A DNA stretch of 34,006 bases from an uncultured Methylococcaceae bacterium (lineage in GTDB: Bacteria; Pseudomonadota; Gammaproteobacteria; Methylococcales; Methylococcaceae), in assembly GCA_903934875.1 (NCBI GenBank), contig CAIZPP010000100.1, positions 1-34,006 of the forward strand. Direction: 5' to 3'. The notes under the pieces were generated by a model. It was given only the letters and a program-made list of their open reading frames with translations, was not told the origin of the DNA and did not search any database. Shown in pieces: positions 25,810 through 33,661 of this stretch (position 1 is its first letter; each line of letters opens with the position of its first letter). The translations under genes and the position numbers were made by a program.

Positions 25810-26913
25810 TTACAAGTTCAACTCAAACATTTCACCACGCTGGGTTTGTTGTGCTTTGCGAAAGCTATCAGGATTGGTCAATGCGCGATAAACGACTTGA
25901 CCTACGGCGAATGCAAGATTACATGGAACAGCATTGCCGATTTGGGAGTAAACCTTACTTTGTGGCCCTATGAAATTGTAGTTTGCTGGAAAACATTGCA
26001 GCAGAGCAGCCTCATCAACAGTTAATCGGCGTAGATAGGGGGGAACGTCACCAAACTTTCCCGGTTGGCCACCAGACATTAGATATGCATGGTATTTTTC
26101 GACCCAGCCCTCTTCATTTTCAAATAAATGGCGTTCATCAATAATAGGGGTTCTGTTTCCACCCATGCTCGCTGGCAGTGTACTTGACCAGCCATCAGGA
26201 TTTAATGGCCGCCCTTGTCCATTAAATAGCATTCCAGCATAGGGGGATTTACGTAATATCGGCGTAGTAGCGAGGGTAATTTTAGCGTTGCAAACCCTTG
26301 GATTGGATATTGAACCCGCTACGCCAAGCGGCATGATGGCTTGCCGTAAAGAAACAGCCTTTTTCTTATATGTATTGAAAATTCCAGCTTTGATGCTTGG
26401 ATGTGTTGATTTCATGCCGATAAAAAAAACACGTTCCCTTGCTTGAGCACCGCCAAAATCTTTGGCATTTAATATTATTATAGTTATTGAATACCCCAAA
26501 ATATGAAACCGCCGAAATAGTTCATTCCGAACATGCTCAAATTTTGTTAACGCCCCGAGAGCCTTTACATTCTCCATCACAAAAGAGGTGGGTTTCAACT
26601 GCTCAACAACGTTAGCAAATTCAAAAACAAGCTTGCTTCTAGGGTCGTTATTATCCATTTTCCCAGCCACAGAAAAACCTTGGCAAGGTGGACCCCCAAA
26701 AACTAAGTCAACGCCTTTATAGGCAGCAAGACTATCTCTCAAAAGATTGATATCGCCTCGAAAAAGCTTCGCTTCAGGATGATTGGCTTCGTATGTATCG
26801 CAGGCATACGCATCCAGCTCATTAGCAGCAATCACATGAAATCCAGCTTTTTTGAAGCCAACATCCATACCGCCAGCCCCACAAAATAATGATACAGCAG
26901 TCAAGTCTTTCAT
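25810..26913 (-). CDS. C5-cytosine DNA methyltransferase
   Basis: This is the modification enzyme of a probable type II restriction-modification system. The 367 residues carry the ordered C5-methyltransferase motifs: motif I SLFCGAGGMDVGF, motif IV GGPPCQGFS with catalytic C77, motif VI ENVK (E114), motif VIII QARERVFFIG (156-165), a target-recognition region with WSSTLPASMGGNRTPIID, motif IX RRLTVDEAALLQCFP and motif X YSQIGNAVP. All catalytic motifs are intact. It is divergent from an HTH controller gene, with 51 bases between the two starts, the usual R-M layout. The recognition sequence cannot be read from the protein. Confidence 0.95.
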   Translation of the reverse strand: MKDLTAVSLFCGAGGMDVGFKKAGFHVIAANELDAYACDTYEANHPEAKLFRGDINLLRDSLAAYKGVDLVFGGPPCQGFSVAGKMDNNDPRSKLVFEFANVVEQLKPTSFVMENVKALGALTKFEHVRNELFRRFHILGYSITIIILNAKDFGGAQARERVFFIGMKSTHPSIKAGIFNTYKKKAVSLRQAIMPLGVAGSISNPRVCNAKITLATTPILRKSPYAGMLFNGQGRPLNPDGWSSTLPASMGGNRTPIIDERHLFENEEGWVEKYHAYLMSGGQPGKFGDVPPYLRRLTVDEAALLQCFPANYNFIGPQSKVYSQIGNAVPCNLAFAVGQVVYRALTNPDSFRKAQQTQRGEMFELNL

Positions 26914-26940
26914 GGATTATTCCATTTTTGAATATTTTGA

Positions 26941-26966
26941 ATAGTGTAGCACAATCAATAGACTAT
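26941..26966. promoter_or_regulatory. Possible operator between methyltransferase and controller gene
   Basis: ATAGT (26941-26945) and ACTAT (26962-26966) form an inverted repeat in the AT-rich 51-base divergent gap. The right half overlaps the ATG of the HTH gene. Controller proteins of R-M systems bind such palindromes, and their genes are often leaderless. The arms are short, so this is tentative. Confidence 0.3.
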
Positions 26967-27231
26967 GCACAAGAAAACTATCCATTCAAATGAATACGGC
27001 CGATTTGTTGAAATGCTAACTTCTGAGAGGAAAAGACTTGGCCTTTCACAGTCAGAAGTTGCCACTGCCATTGATTTGACGCAATCAGATGTGTCTAAGC
27101 TTGAAAATCAGGAACGCAGAATGGACGTTCTTGAGTTTAAGCGAATTATCCATTTGTATAGAGTTAGTGAGAATCCAAGATTTTATTCTCAAATATTAAA
27201 TTTTTTGGGATTGAGCAGCGATGAAGGTTGA
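26965..27231 (+). CDS. XRE-type HTH protein, probable R-M controller
   Basis: The 88-residue protein is essentially one Cro/C1-type helix-turn-helix: FVEMLTSERKRLGLSQSEVATAIDLTQSDVSKLENQERR, then a dimerisation helix. It lies between a divergent methyltransferase and an overlapping downstream endonuclease-like gene (11-base overlap), the place of C-proteins that delay endonuclease expression until the genome is methylated. Function is inferred from context. Confidence 0.85.
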   Translation: MHKKTIHSNEYGRFVEMLTSERKRLGLSQSEVATAIDLTQSDVSKLENQERRMDVLEFKRIIHLYRVSENPRFYSQILNFLGLSSDEG

Positions 27232-28338
27232 AGAGCGTAATAAAAACGCCCAGTATATCGTCAATGCTAAGATTGAATATACGAAAAAGCTTACAGAGTC
27301 TGATTTTTCAGCAATAAAAAATAAGACTGAAATAGACAATATTTTGAAAAACTTGATTGAGGTAAATGCAAAAGGATTTCGAGGAGTTGTTCTGACTGCA
27401 CTTGTTGGAATGCAACTGGACAGCGAATATAATCCATTAACAAATTTTTATCATTGTAATCCACGCTCGATTTTTGAACAGGGAATTTGGTACAGTTTGT
27501 ACGATCATAATATTCCTTGTGGAAAATCTGACCCGTTGAATGTGGCAAAAAACATTCAAGAGCTTAATGAGTCCTGGGCGTTAGGTAGGCGACCACAGTC
27601 CGCTGCCTTGGCCGCAGTGCATTTCCTACGGGAAATTGTAAACACAAAATCTACCGAAGAAAGGGCGTTGCTGGAAAACTACTTTTATTTTAAGTTGGTA
27701 AAATATGCTGAAAGTATTTCAATAATAAAGATTAAAGAAATAGCAGGAAATACTTTTTCAAAACAAGAAGCTGCATTGAAATTATCCAGCTTTGCACTCA
27801 ATACTCCTGAATCAGGGGCAATACCTCAGACATTGATTGGTAATATTATAAGAACTTTGTTTTTTCAAGTCAGTCTATTATTTATGGTGGTGATCTTCAA
27901 GAAATAGTTGTTTGTGGCGATGAAGAAAGTGTATTTTCAACCAATACTACATCAAAAAAGCCAGCCGATATTTGGGTTGAATACTTAAAAAATCCTATTC
28001 TGTTATTTGAGATCACTGTAAAGAAAATTGATTTGAAACGACTTGATGATTGTTTGGAAACCCTCAAGGGTTTTCCTGATCTTTCCAATTTGCCGGTAAC
28101 ATTTATTTGTAGGTATCCTGAAGATGTTGCTTCAATACCAAGAGTTGACATTACTAAGAATTATTTTATCTACAAGAATAAATCTTTTGATTTTGTTGAT
28201 ATATCCGCCTTTGTTAGCTGCTGCTTCACGTTGCTTACACAAGAACAAATAGATGATATTATGACAGTCATTCGCAGGCATGTTATTGTTTCTTCCTCAG
28301 TAAAAACAAAAAATGCGTGGAATGAAATGTTTATGTAA
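27221..28338 (+). pseudogene. Restriction endonuclease, possibly SacI-like, frameshifted in a T run
   Basis: Frame 1 (27221-27907) encodes a 228-residue N-terminal part with FYHCNPRSIFEQGIWYSL, IPCGKSDPLNVAKN and WALGRRPQ. Its end, after NIIRTLFF, is unrelated (QVSLLFMVV). Shifting the frame at the six-T run (27859-27864) continues as SSQSIIYGGDLQEIVV and onward to the stop at 28338. This adds the apparent nuclease core KPADIWVEYLKNPILLFEITVKK, a PD-(D/E)XK-like pattern. One extra T would restore a single protein of about 372 residues. The layout loosely recalls SacI-type endonucleases; the family is a tentative reading. It may be a true mutation, which would leave methylation without cutting, or an assembly error in the homopolymer. 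Confidence 0.65.
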
Positions 28339-28418
28339 TCCGCACCAATTTCTTAAGCGATTAGTTATAGGATAACTGAATCAGTGTTGGAGTTCTGGCA
28401 TAGACGTTGTTCAACTTA

Positions 28419-28546
28419 TACAGCATTTTCATGCTTAAAAAAAATAACAAAAAATAATGGATTTCCAATCGACTATTGGATTTAACTGAATACTTTGTGC
28501 AGTGATACACTTTATAAAGTAACTATCGGATGCTGAAAATGCTGTA
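28419..28546. mobile_element. MITE-like element, copy D (start-codon donor)
   Basis: TA-CAGCATTTTCA (28419-28431) and TGAAAATGCTG-TA (28534-28546) are perfect 11-bp inverted ends plus TA, spanning 128 bases. The right half matches copies B and C with substitutions (GTAACTATCGGATGCTG). The final A of the element is the A of the next gene's ATG. The rest of the gap (28339-28418) shows nothing recognisable. Confidence 0.8.
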
Positions 28547-29139
28547 TGAATACACAACAAACACCAACTATTCTTATAGCATACCCAGAAAACTTTTTAT
28601 GTTATAGAAAGTTTGAAAGAAAGGTATCGATAATTTTATCAAATCTTTCAAAGTACCATCTTGCTTATGTAAATGACTATAACAACTTCATTTCTCAATA
28701 CTTGTCAACTGATACCCGAGCCGACGAACAGCCAACTCATCTTGATGGAGAGGATATAGAAAATATCACTCATGCTATTATTTTTAATGATGGACAATCC
28801 TATTTAAATCTCATTAGAACTGCTAAAGAAGCCGGTATAAAAGCTCGAATAATCGACACGGTCACGACAAAAGTTATTAACATAGAGAGGGGGGGCAAGT
28901 ATGATGTCTATATTGGGCGCGGTTCCGTTTTTGGCAATCCTTATGCAATTGGTTTTAGCGGAGACAGGGAAGAGGTCATTCGTAAGTTCAAATATGATTT
29001 TGAACGAGAATTTCTTAGATTCACTAAAAAAGACGTTCTAAAATTAAAAGGCAAGACTCTTGGGTGTCATTGTAAACCTGCTGCGTGTCACGGGGATGTC
29101 ATTGCGGAATACCTGAATTCCTTGGATGATGGAAGTTAG
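28546..29139 (+). CDS. SLOG-like / DUF4326 two-domain protein
   Basis: The 197-residue protein has two parts. Residues ~8-105 resemble a Rossmann-like SLOG/DUF2493 nucleotide-sensing fold (ILIAYPENF..., THAIIFNDGQSYLNLIRTAKEAGIKARIIDT). Residues ~108-190 are a DUF4326 domain: VINIERGGKYDVYIGRGSVFGNPYAIGFSGDREEVI, then LKGKTLGCHCKPAACHGDVIAEYL with clustered Cys and His that could bind metal. DUF4326 is mainly known from phages and mobile regions and has no established function. The only ATG that gives the full domain overlaps MITE copy D, and no ribosome-binding site is seen. It follows the R-M genes and could be part of the same imported block. Confidence 0.7.
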   Translation: MNTQQTPTILIAYPENFLCYRKFERKVSIILSNLSKYHLAYVNDYNNFISQYLSTDTRADEQPTHLDGEDIENITHAIIFNDGQSYLNLIRTAKEAGIKARIIDTVTTKVINIERGGKYDVYIGRGSVFGNPYAIGFSGDREEVIRKFKYDFEREFLRFTKKDVLKLKGKTLGCHCKPAACHGDVIAEYLNSLDDGS

Positions 29140-29352
29140 TTTCCATATTTTTTAATGGGTTATGCTTCGCTATCCCTGCGCTCAAGCGGACGCGATGGAT
29201 GCTTGCCGTTTTTTTTTGTCTTCTAGCTTCATTCCAGTCCCCAAGAAGCACAGTCGGTAGGCTCGGTCGCTCGGCAACGCAAGAATTGTCTTCCTGTCCA
29301 TTGCTAAAGATTGAGCATTCGCTCAAAATAGACACGGTAGGCCCAAGCCAGC

Positions 29353-29479
29353 TACAGCATTTTTATAGTTCTTTGGGAATTCGCATGGTGACAAACGGCA
29401 TGTCGCACAGAGGTTGTCGTTTTTTAAGCGCTGTTAACTTTTTGAGGGTGCTTAACAGGCGAATTCCCGAAAAACTATA
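29353..29479. repeat. Partial MITE end plus a 21-bp inverted-repeat element
   Basis: TACAGCATTTTT (29353-29364) equals a left end of the MITE family, but no matching right end follows. Overlapping it is an inverted repeat, TATAGTTCTTTGGGAATTCGC-type (29364-29384), against its complement at 29459-29479 with 19 of 21 matching positions, around a 74-base centre. The rest of the gene-free stretch 29140-29511 has a nine-T run near 29210 and no gene that I can support. Confidence 0.6.
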
Positions 29480-29511
29480 GTAGTAAAACCCAGTCTATAA
29501 AAGGTTACAGA

Positions 29512-29880
29512 ATGAATATTACGTTGGATAACAAGGACGGCTCTACCCTGCTTAGGTTCCATGAGGAAAGGTTGGACGCGCACAATTCAAAGGAGCTTAA
29601 GGATTATTTGTTGGAACTTATGGACAGCGGGTCGAAGAAATTGATCCTCGACCTTTCCGAAGTCCGTTTCGTCGATAGCTCAGGGCTAGGCGCACTGCTC
29701 TCAGGGCACAAGAACGCCGGGCTAAGGGAAGGGCGTTTTGCATTGGTGGGCGTACAATCCCGTGTCCAGTCCATGTTTGAACTGACTAGGCTGACGCGGG
29801 TGTTTGAGATTTATCCGGGAGTGGAAGACGCTCTCGCCGATGGCACGGGGGAACGACCCCATGACTCGAAACAGGATTAA
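29512..29880 (+). CDS. STAS-domain anti-sigma factor antagonist
   Basis: This is a 122-residue SpoIIAA/RsbV-like switch protein. The core LILDLSEVRFVDSSGLGALLSGHKNAG carries the phosphorylatable serine position (S56 in D-S-S-G-L-G). Such proteins bind or release an anti-sigma-type kinase depending on phosphorylation. It overlaps the downstream kinase gene by 20 bases, so they form a partner pair. No PP2C phosphatase or sigma factor lies in the window. The C-terminal tail beyond about residue 108 is polar and lacks family features. Confidence 0.88.
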   Translation: MNITLDNKDGSTLLRFHEERLDAHNSKELKDYLLELMDSGSKKLILDLSEVRFVDSSGLGALLSGHKNAGLREGRFALVGVQSRVQSMFELTRLTRVFEIYPGVEDALADGTGERPHDSKQD

Positions 29881-30277
29881 ACTTGAAATCGAAATCCCCA
29901 CACAGACCCGTTACTTGGGCCTGATAGGCAATATTGGCGAACAATTAGCCTGGGATTTGAGCGATTATGGTGGCGACCGTGACGTTCTGGCCTATAACCT
30001 CAACTTAGTTCTGACCGAAGCCCTCAGCAATGTTATCAAGCATGCAGGAAGCGACAACCAGGCCTTGCGAGTGTGCATTAGCATTGAGGGAAACAGCCTT
30101 TCCATCCAAGTCCACGACCAAGGTCTAGGCTTTGACCTAGAAGGTGTGCCATGCCCCGACCCGGAGGATCTTTGCGAGCGGGGACGTGGCATTTTCATCA
30201 TTCGACACCTGATGGATTCTGTCGATTATCGCAAGACTGACAAAGGCAATGTGCTGGAAATGAAAAAAAAGCTATAA
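29861..30277 (+). CDS. Anti-sigma-type serine kinase (RsbW/SpoIIAB-like HATPase)
   Basis: The 138-residue protein is a single GHKL ATPase domain with N-box LTEALSNVIKHA, G1 box VHDQGLGFDLEG and G2 box GRGIFIIRHLMDSV. It probably phosphorylates the STAS protein encoded just upstream. The ATG at 29861 has GGGGGAA upstream and lies inside the end of the STAS gene; the earlier in-frame start at 29804 would add residues outside the domain. Its target could be a sigma factor or another signalling partner elsewhere. It is convergent with the next gene, 2 bases apart. Confidence 0.88.
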   Translation: MTRNRIKLEIEIPTQTRYLGLIGNIGEQLAWDLSDYGGDRDVLAYNLNLVLTEALSNVIKHAGSDNQALRVCISIEGNSLSIQVHDQGLGFDLEGVPCPDPEDLCERGRGIFIIRHLMDSVDYRKTDKGNVLEMKKKL

Positions 30278-30279
30278 GG

Positions 30280-30690
30280 TCACTTTAGTTTGAAAAGGGG
30301 GTTGTAGCTCGTCTCGGTTTTGTAGTCTTCCCATACGTATGTTGGATTGGTGAGGGGTTCTGTGGGTAAAGGAAAGGTCAGGATGTCAACCGTGCCTGCC
30401 AGCATGCGTCCGGCGGTGTGCAAAGCCCCCTTGGCCACGCCACCGGTGATTCCCAACGCCAGATTGTACTCATTAGTGGTGTTGATGACGTTTTTTGGGA
30501 TCTCTGCAATGCCACCAAATAGATTCGAGAAGCCCACGCCGAGTTTTGTGAAAATGGTGGTTGTATAACTTTCGTATTTTTTGGCTCCTGCGGGGGGCGG
30601 GGTGGGTTGGCCGTTCATGGGGCCGCATAAGGCCGGATTGATAACGGCCAGTAGGGCTGCGAATAGATAAATTTTGAGTAGATTCAACAT
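30280..30690 (-). CDS. Exported TIGR04073-type (exosortase-associated) protein
   Basis: The 136-residue product has a signal peptide (MLNLLKIYLFAALLAVINPALCG) and a body with FTKLGVGFSNLFGGIAEIPKNVINTTNE, LALGITGGVAKGALHTAGRMLAGTVDILTFPLP, and a final YVWEDY. This pattern (G-x-x-N-x-x-x-G-x-x-E-x-P-K-N, then TFP-x-P) is that of TIGR04073 proteins, found in bacteria with exosortase systems. No exosortase is present here and the role is unknown. Confidence 0.75.
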   Translation of the reverse strand: MLNLLKIYLFAALLAVINPALCGPMNGQPTPPPAGAKKYESYTTTIFTKLGVGFSNLFGGIAEIPKNVINTTNEYNLALGITGGVAKGALHTAGRMLAGTVDILTFPLPTEPLTNPTYVWEDYKTETSYNPLFKLK

Positions 30691-30790
30691 GGCGTTCCTA
30701 GCGTTGTAAAAAATAGTGGAAAGACCCGCTAAGGGTAAGCAAAATCATGAAATTTTTCAAATCATACCAAAAATATAACACTGACGTTCC

Positions 30791-32686
30791 ATGCCCCTCA
30801 TACGCCTGACAGATGTCGCAATTGCTTTTGGTGTCAATCCCGTTCTTGACAACGCCAACTTCCAACTCGACCCGGGCGAGCGGGTCGGCCTAATTGGACG
30901 TAACGGCGAGGGCAAGTCCACTTTAATGAAGGCGATTGCCTCTATTGTACCGGCAGACACCGGCGAAATATGGCGGCAGCCCGGCATCCAAATCGCCATG
31001 CTGGAACAAGAGCCCAGTTTGCCGGAGCAGGCTACGATATATGATGCCGTTGCAGATGCGCTAGGCGATATAGGCCACTGGATTGCGGAATATCATCGGC
31101 TTACCGAGTACGCGCACGCCAGCGAAGACGCACTGAAGGAGATGGGCCGTTTGCAGCACCAACTGGAGACACGCGACGGTTGGCAGTTACAACAGCGGGT
31201 GGAAAGTGTGCTAAGCCGCCTGAGCCTGCCGGGCGAACTGCCGGTGGCAGGGCTTTCCGGCGGTTGGCGGAGACGTGTCTCGCTGGCGCGGGCTCTCGTC
31301 GTCGAACCCGATGTGCTTCTGCTGGACGAGCCTACTAATCATCTCGATCTGGAAGTCATTCTTTGGTTGGAAGACCAATTGCTCCAGTTCAAGGGTGCCA
31401 CTCTATTCATCACCCATGACCGTGCCTTCCTGCAAAAGATGGCCACCCGGATTGTGGACCTCGATAGGGGGCGGCTCACCTCATGGCCCGGCGACTACGC
31501 CGATTACCTAGAAAAAAAGGCTACGGCCTTGGAGGAGGAAAGCAGGCACAATGCCTTGTTTGACAAAAAGCTGGCCCAGGAGGAGGCTTGGATCCGCCAA
31601 GGTGTCAAAGCCCGCCGCACCCGCAACGAAGGGCGTGTGCGGGCGTTGAAAGAACTGCGCAAAGAGCGGGAGGACCGCCGTAACCGGCAAGGCCAGGCAA
31701 AAATCGAATTGGAGCAGGCTGAACGCTCGGGCAAACTGGTGCTTGAGGCAGAATCGGTGAGCTTTGCCTATGGCGACAGAGCCGTGATTCGTGGTTTCTC
31801 CACGGCCATTGTGCGTGGCGACCGCGTTGGCCTGGTTGGTCCGAATGGCGCGGGCAAATCCACTTTAATCAGGATACTGCTCAAGCAGTTGTCGCCCCAA
31901 AGCGGAACGGTGCGCCACGGCACTAAATTGAACATTGCCTACTTTGACCAACTCCGCGCCCAACTCGATCCCGACCAGAGTTTGGCGGATGCCGTCGGGG
32001 GCGGCAAGGAGTTTCTGGAAATCAACGGCCAGAGGTTACATATCATGTCTTATTTGGGCAACTTTTTGTTTCCCCCCGAACGTGCCCGCTCTCCCGTGCG
32101 CAGCCTGTCCGGCGGGGAGCGCAACCGGGCATTGCTGGCGCAATTGTTCAGCCAGCCTTGCAACCTGCTGGTGATGGACGAACCTACCAATGACTTGGAT
32201 TTGGAAACCTTGGAGCTGCTGGAAGAACTGCTGGCTACAAACGAAGGGACGCTTATCCTCGTCAGCCATGATCGAGCCTTCCTCGATAATGTGGTCACCA
32301 GCACTTTGGTGTTTGAAGGCGACGGTAAAATCAGTGAGTACGTAGGTGGCTATTCGGACTGGCTGGCCCAATCGAAACAGCCGGCAGCCAAACAGCCACA
32401 GGAAAGCAAGCCTACGCTGCCTTCTGTGCCAAAAGCCTCCGCCGCCAAAAAGAAGCTGTCCTACAGGGAGCAACGGGAACTGGAAACCCTACCGGCGCAG
32501 ATCGAAGCTATGGAGGCCAAGCAAGCGGAATTGAACCGGCGGATTAACTCGGCTGAGTTTTACAAAGGGGACCCGGGCCTGGTGAAAGAGAGCTTGGCCA
32601 AGGCGCAGGTCTTGACCGGGCAATTGGAGGCCGCTTACGAACGCTGGAACGAACTGGAAGCTTTGGCCGAATCGTTTTCCCGTTGA
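30791..32686 (+). CDS. uup: ABC-F family ATPase Uup
   Basis: This is a soluble tandem ATPase without membrane segments, acting on ribosomes or branched DNA intermediates in its best-studied relatives. The 631 residues (E. coli Uup is 635) carry Walker A GRNGEGKST and GPNGAGKST, signatures LSGGWRRRVSLARAL and LSGGERNRALLAQLF, and Walker B LLLDEPTNHLD and LVMDEPTNDLD. An interdomain linker rich in charged residues lies at ~235-300, with a C-terminal coiled coil at ~555-630. The first P-loop has E in place of the usual A (NGEGKS), which also occurs in Uup proteins. It is divergent from the TIGR04073 gene. Confidence 0.94.
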   Translation: MPLIRLTDVAIAFGVNPVLDNANFQLDPGERVGLIGRNGEGKSTLMKAIASIVPADTGEIWRQPGIQIAMLEQEPSLPEQATIYDAVADALGDIGHWIAEYHRLTEYAHASEDALKEMGRLQHQLETRDGWQLQQRVESVLSRLSLPGELPVAGLSGGWRRRVSLARALVVEPDVLLLDEPTNHLDLEVILWLEDQLLQFKGATLFITHDRAFLQKMATRIVDLDRGRLTSWPGDYADYLEKKATALEEESRHNALFDKKLAQEEAWIRQGVKARRTRNEGRVRALKELRKEREDRRNRQGQAKIELEQAERSGKLVLEAESVSFAYGDRAVIRGFSTAIVRGDRVGLVGPNGAGKSTLIRILLKQLSPQSGTVRHGTKLNIAYFDQLRAQLDPDQSLADAVGGGKEFLEINGQRLHIMSYLGNFLFPPERARSPVRSLSGGERNRALLAQLFSQPCNLLVMDEPTNDLDLETLELLEELLATNEGTLILVSHDRAFLDNVVTSTLVFEGDGKISEYVGGYSDWLAQSKQPAAKQPQESKPTLPSVPKASAAKKKLSYREQRELETLPAQIEAMEAKQAELNRRINSAEFYKGDPGLVKESLAKAQVLTGQLEAAYERWNELEALAESFSR

Positions 32687-32721
32687 CAATAGTCGGCAGT
32701 GCATTCCCGCGTCGTTTTGCC

Positions 32722-33033
32722 TTATCCCCCAGGTCGCGTAGCCTGTTCCAGCCAATCCAAATAAGCGAGTGCCTCAGACTTGTGGTTGCCGCACATTTCC
32801 AAGGAAGGCTTGAGTCCCGCGCAACATGCGGGGCGGTCAGCGGCAGTAAAAATGGCGCACCGCAGATCATCAGTCAATTGCACACAGCGCACCCCCGCCG
32901 GCTTACCGAAGGGCAGGCCCGGAATGGCCGTTGAAATGGACAAGGCAATACAGCAGGCTCCACAGCCGGGCCGGCAGTCCATGGCCGATTCTATTGGGTG
33001 CTTGGAAATCACCGTTTGTAGTAGGGTTTTCAT
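32722..33033 (-). CDS. YkgJ-family cysteine-cluster protein
   Basis: The 103-residue protein has a cysteine-rich cluster: C-x-x-x-C-G-A-C-C near the N-terminus (CRPGCGACC), then VRCVQL, LRCAIF, RPACCAG and MCG. This matches the CxxCxxCC zinc- or iron-binding family related to YkgJ. Function is unknown. The ATG at 33033 overlaps the stop of the HIT gene by 4 bases (ATGA on the minus strand), so it is the second gene of a two-gene unit. A longer frame extends upstream but lies inside the HIT gene and is rejected as start. Confidence 0.85.
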   Translation of the reverse strand: MKTLLQTVISKHPIESAMDCRPGCGACCIALSISTAIPGLPFGKPAGVRCVQLTDDLRCAIFTAADRPACCAGLKPSLEMCGNHKSEALAYLDWLEQATRPGG

Positions 33034-33434
33034 CGAATTAGGGTGGCTTTCACGCGGGCAACAAGCGCAGACATCGCGGCCTCGCCATAGGGCAACGGCG
33101 CGAACTTTCCCCACACAGGCGCAGGCCAGGCGGGATCGTCGCGATAGCGGACGACATGATGGACATGCAGTTGTGGCACTAGGTTGCCTAAGGCTGCGAT
33201 GTTCAGCTTGTCACCGGCGAAAGCCTCCACCAAGCCTCGCGCCAAGGTGGAGGATTCGTTCAGCAACAAAGCCTGGTCAGCATCGCTCAACTGGTAAATT
33301 TCGGATATCCCGTCCCGTTCTGGCACAAGGATGAACCACGGATAGCGGCTCTCGTCCATTAAAAGCAAACGGCAAAGTTTGAAGCGGCCAATTTCCAGGC
33401 AGTCTCGTTGCAGTTGGGGATGCAGTTTGAACAT
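33030..33434 (-). CDS. HIT-family nucleotide hydrolase or transferase
   Basis: The 134-residue protein has a histidine-triad fold: ESRYPWFILVPERDGISEIYQL, DKLNIAALGNLVPQLHVHHVVR with the Q-L-H-V-H-H triad region, and a trailing WPAPVWGKF. HIT proteins cleave or transfer nucleoside phosphates; the substrate is not known here. The ATG at 33434 is preferred over the in-frame TTG three bases earlier. It reads away from pmoC, with which it shares a 227-base divergent gap. Confidence 0.88.
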   Translation of the reverse strand: MFKLHPQLQRDCLEIGRFKLCRLLLMDESRYPWFILVPERDGISEIYQLSDADQALLLNESSTLARGLVEAFAGDKLNIAALGNLVPQLHVHHVVRYRDDPAWPAPVWGKFAPLPYGEAAMSALVARVKATLIR

Positions 33435-33661
33435 CAAGCCATTTCTCCAGCAGGTGTGTGGGGTTTGCGATTCTAAAGGGGTTCACCCCGTAGCCACTTA
33501 ATAACCTACCACAAGCCTCAGTAAAAATTTTTGCTTTCTTGGCCTTAGTGAAGGAATTTTTTTTTCACCCCCCAGTCATAGAATCGTCCTTGTTGCGAAG
33601 TTAAGCCAAAATTCGCACGAAGAGACACCCTAGAAGTAACCCAAACAACTGAGGTAATAAA

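Noticed and set aside
27850-27870. Programmed -1 ribosomal frameshift in the endonuclease gene
   Set aside because: The site G TTT TTT C does not allow full re-pairing in the P site and no stimulatory structure was evident; a simple indel is more likely.
33530-33590. Sigma-70 promoter for pmoC (TTGGCC and TAGAAT)
   Set aside because: No pair of -35 and -10 boxes with acceptable spacing was found, so no promoter is claimed.
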